This document shows, in pieces, positions 6,307 to 6,340 of a stretch of DNA of 6,340 nt (within the stretch, counting starts at the first letter, position 1; each line of letters starts with the position of its first letter). Source of the DNA: an uncultured Clostridium sp. (GTDB lineage Bacteria > Bacillota > Clostridia > Oscillospirales > Acutalibacteraceae); the NCBI GenBank assembly GCA_900547915.1, contig URIN01000096.1:1-6340 (forward strand), read 5' to 3'. The translations under genes and the position numbers were made by a program. The notes under the pieces are model-generated. The model had not been told where the DNA came from. It saw only the letters and a program-made list of their open reading frames with translations, and ran no database searches.

Positions 6307-6340
6307 CTGTCTCTTATACACATCTGACGCTGCCGACGAA
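6307..6340. other. Residual Nextera (Tn5) sequencing adapter, not genomic
   Basis: Positions 6307-6325 are CTGTCTCTTATACACATCT, the 19-bp hyperactive Tn5 mosaic end in the orientation seen at a read's 3' end. Positions 6326-6339 (GACGCTGCCGACGA) are the complement of the read-1 transposase primer tail. Both join without a mismatch in the order used in Illumina Nextera libraries. The last base (6340) is outside the part I can assign. The stretch should be trimmed, and any reading frame crossing it is false. Confidence 0.97.

Noticed and set aside
6307..6325. Possible natural Tn5/IS50 transposon end
   Set aside because: The sequence is the synthetic hyperactive mosaic end and is joined directly to the Nextera primer tail, with no transposon or IS50 sequence following.

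Overview
The window reads as a piece of a low-GC Firmicutes (class Clostridia) chromosome, probably Ruminococcaceae/Oscillospiraceae. That placement is an inference from the protein style: the penicillin-binding protein N-terminus, the endolytic transglycosylase and the DUF2156 protein all resemble versions I know from that group. No rRNA or other phylogenetic marker is present to prove it. All genes lie on the minus strand, so transcription runs from the right end to the left.

Layout in transcription order: (a) 6307-6340 is not genome but leftover Nextera/Tn5 sequencing adapter, so real sequence ends at about 6306. (b) 6305-6231 is the last 24 codons of an unrecognised gene, overlapping the next start. 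(c) 6243-5578 is thymidylate kinase (tmk). (d) 5584-4685 is a DUF2156 (phosphatidylglycerol lysyltransferase C-terminal-like) protein. (e) 4692-4171 is a GNAT acetyltransferase. (f) 4165-3626 is a DJ-1/PfpI family protein. (g) 3635-3078 is 5-formyltetrahydrofolate cyclo-ligase. (h) 3065-1800 is the endolytic transglycosylase MltG. (i) 1787-564 is a U32-family protein of the Fe-S RNA-hydroxylase type. (j) A strong hairpin with a U-tract follows at 558-523. (k) 522-1 is the N-terminal 174 codons of a penicillin-binding protein that runs off the left edge.

The junctions are operon-like: overlaps of 13, 7, 8 and 10 nt, or gaps of 5 and 12 nt. Only the U32-PBP junction (41 nt) holds a structured element. 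No promoter is visible, and no intergenic stretch is long enough to need separate description. The genes combine nucleotide and folate supply (Tmk makes dTDP; the cyclo-ligase returns 5-formyl-THF to the one-carbon pool that feeds thymidylate synthesis), cell-wall growth (MltG, PBP), RNA modification (U32) and two acyltransfer-fold proteins of unknown substrate.

I see no phage, IS, CRISPR, tRNA, rRNA or defence genes, and no convincing undescribed system. The two points most worth checking are the adapter contamination at the right end and the terminator-like hairpin whose 3' arm also carries the only plausible ribosome binding site of the PBP gene.
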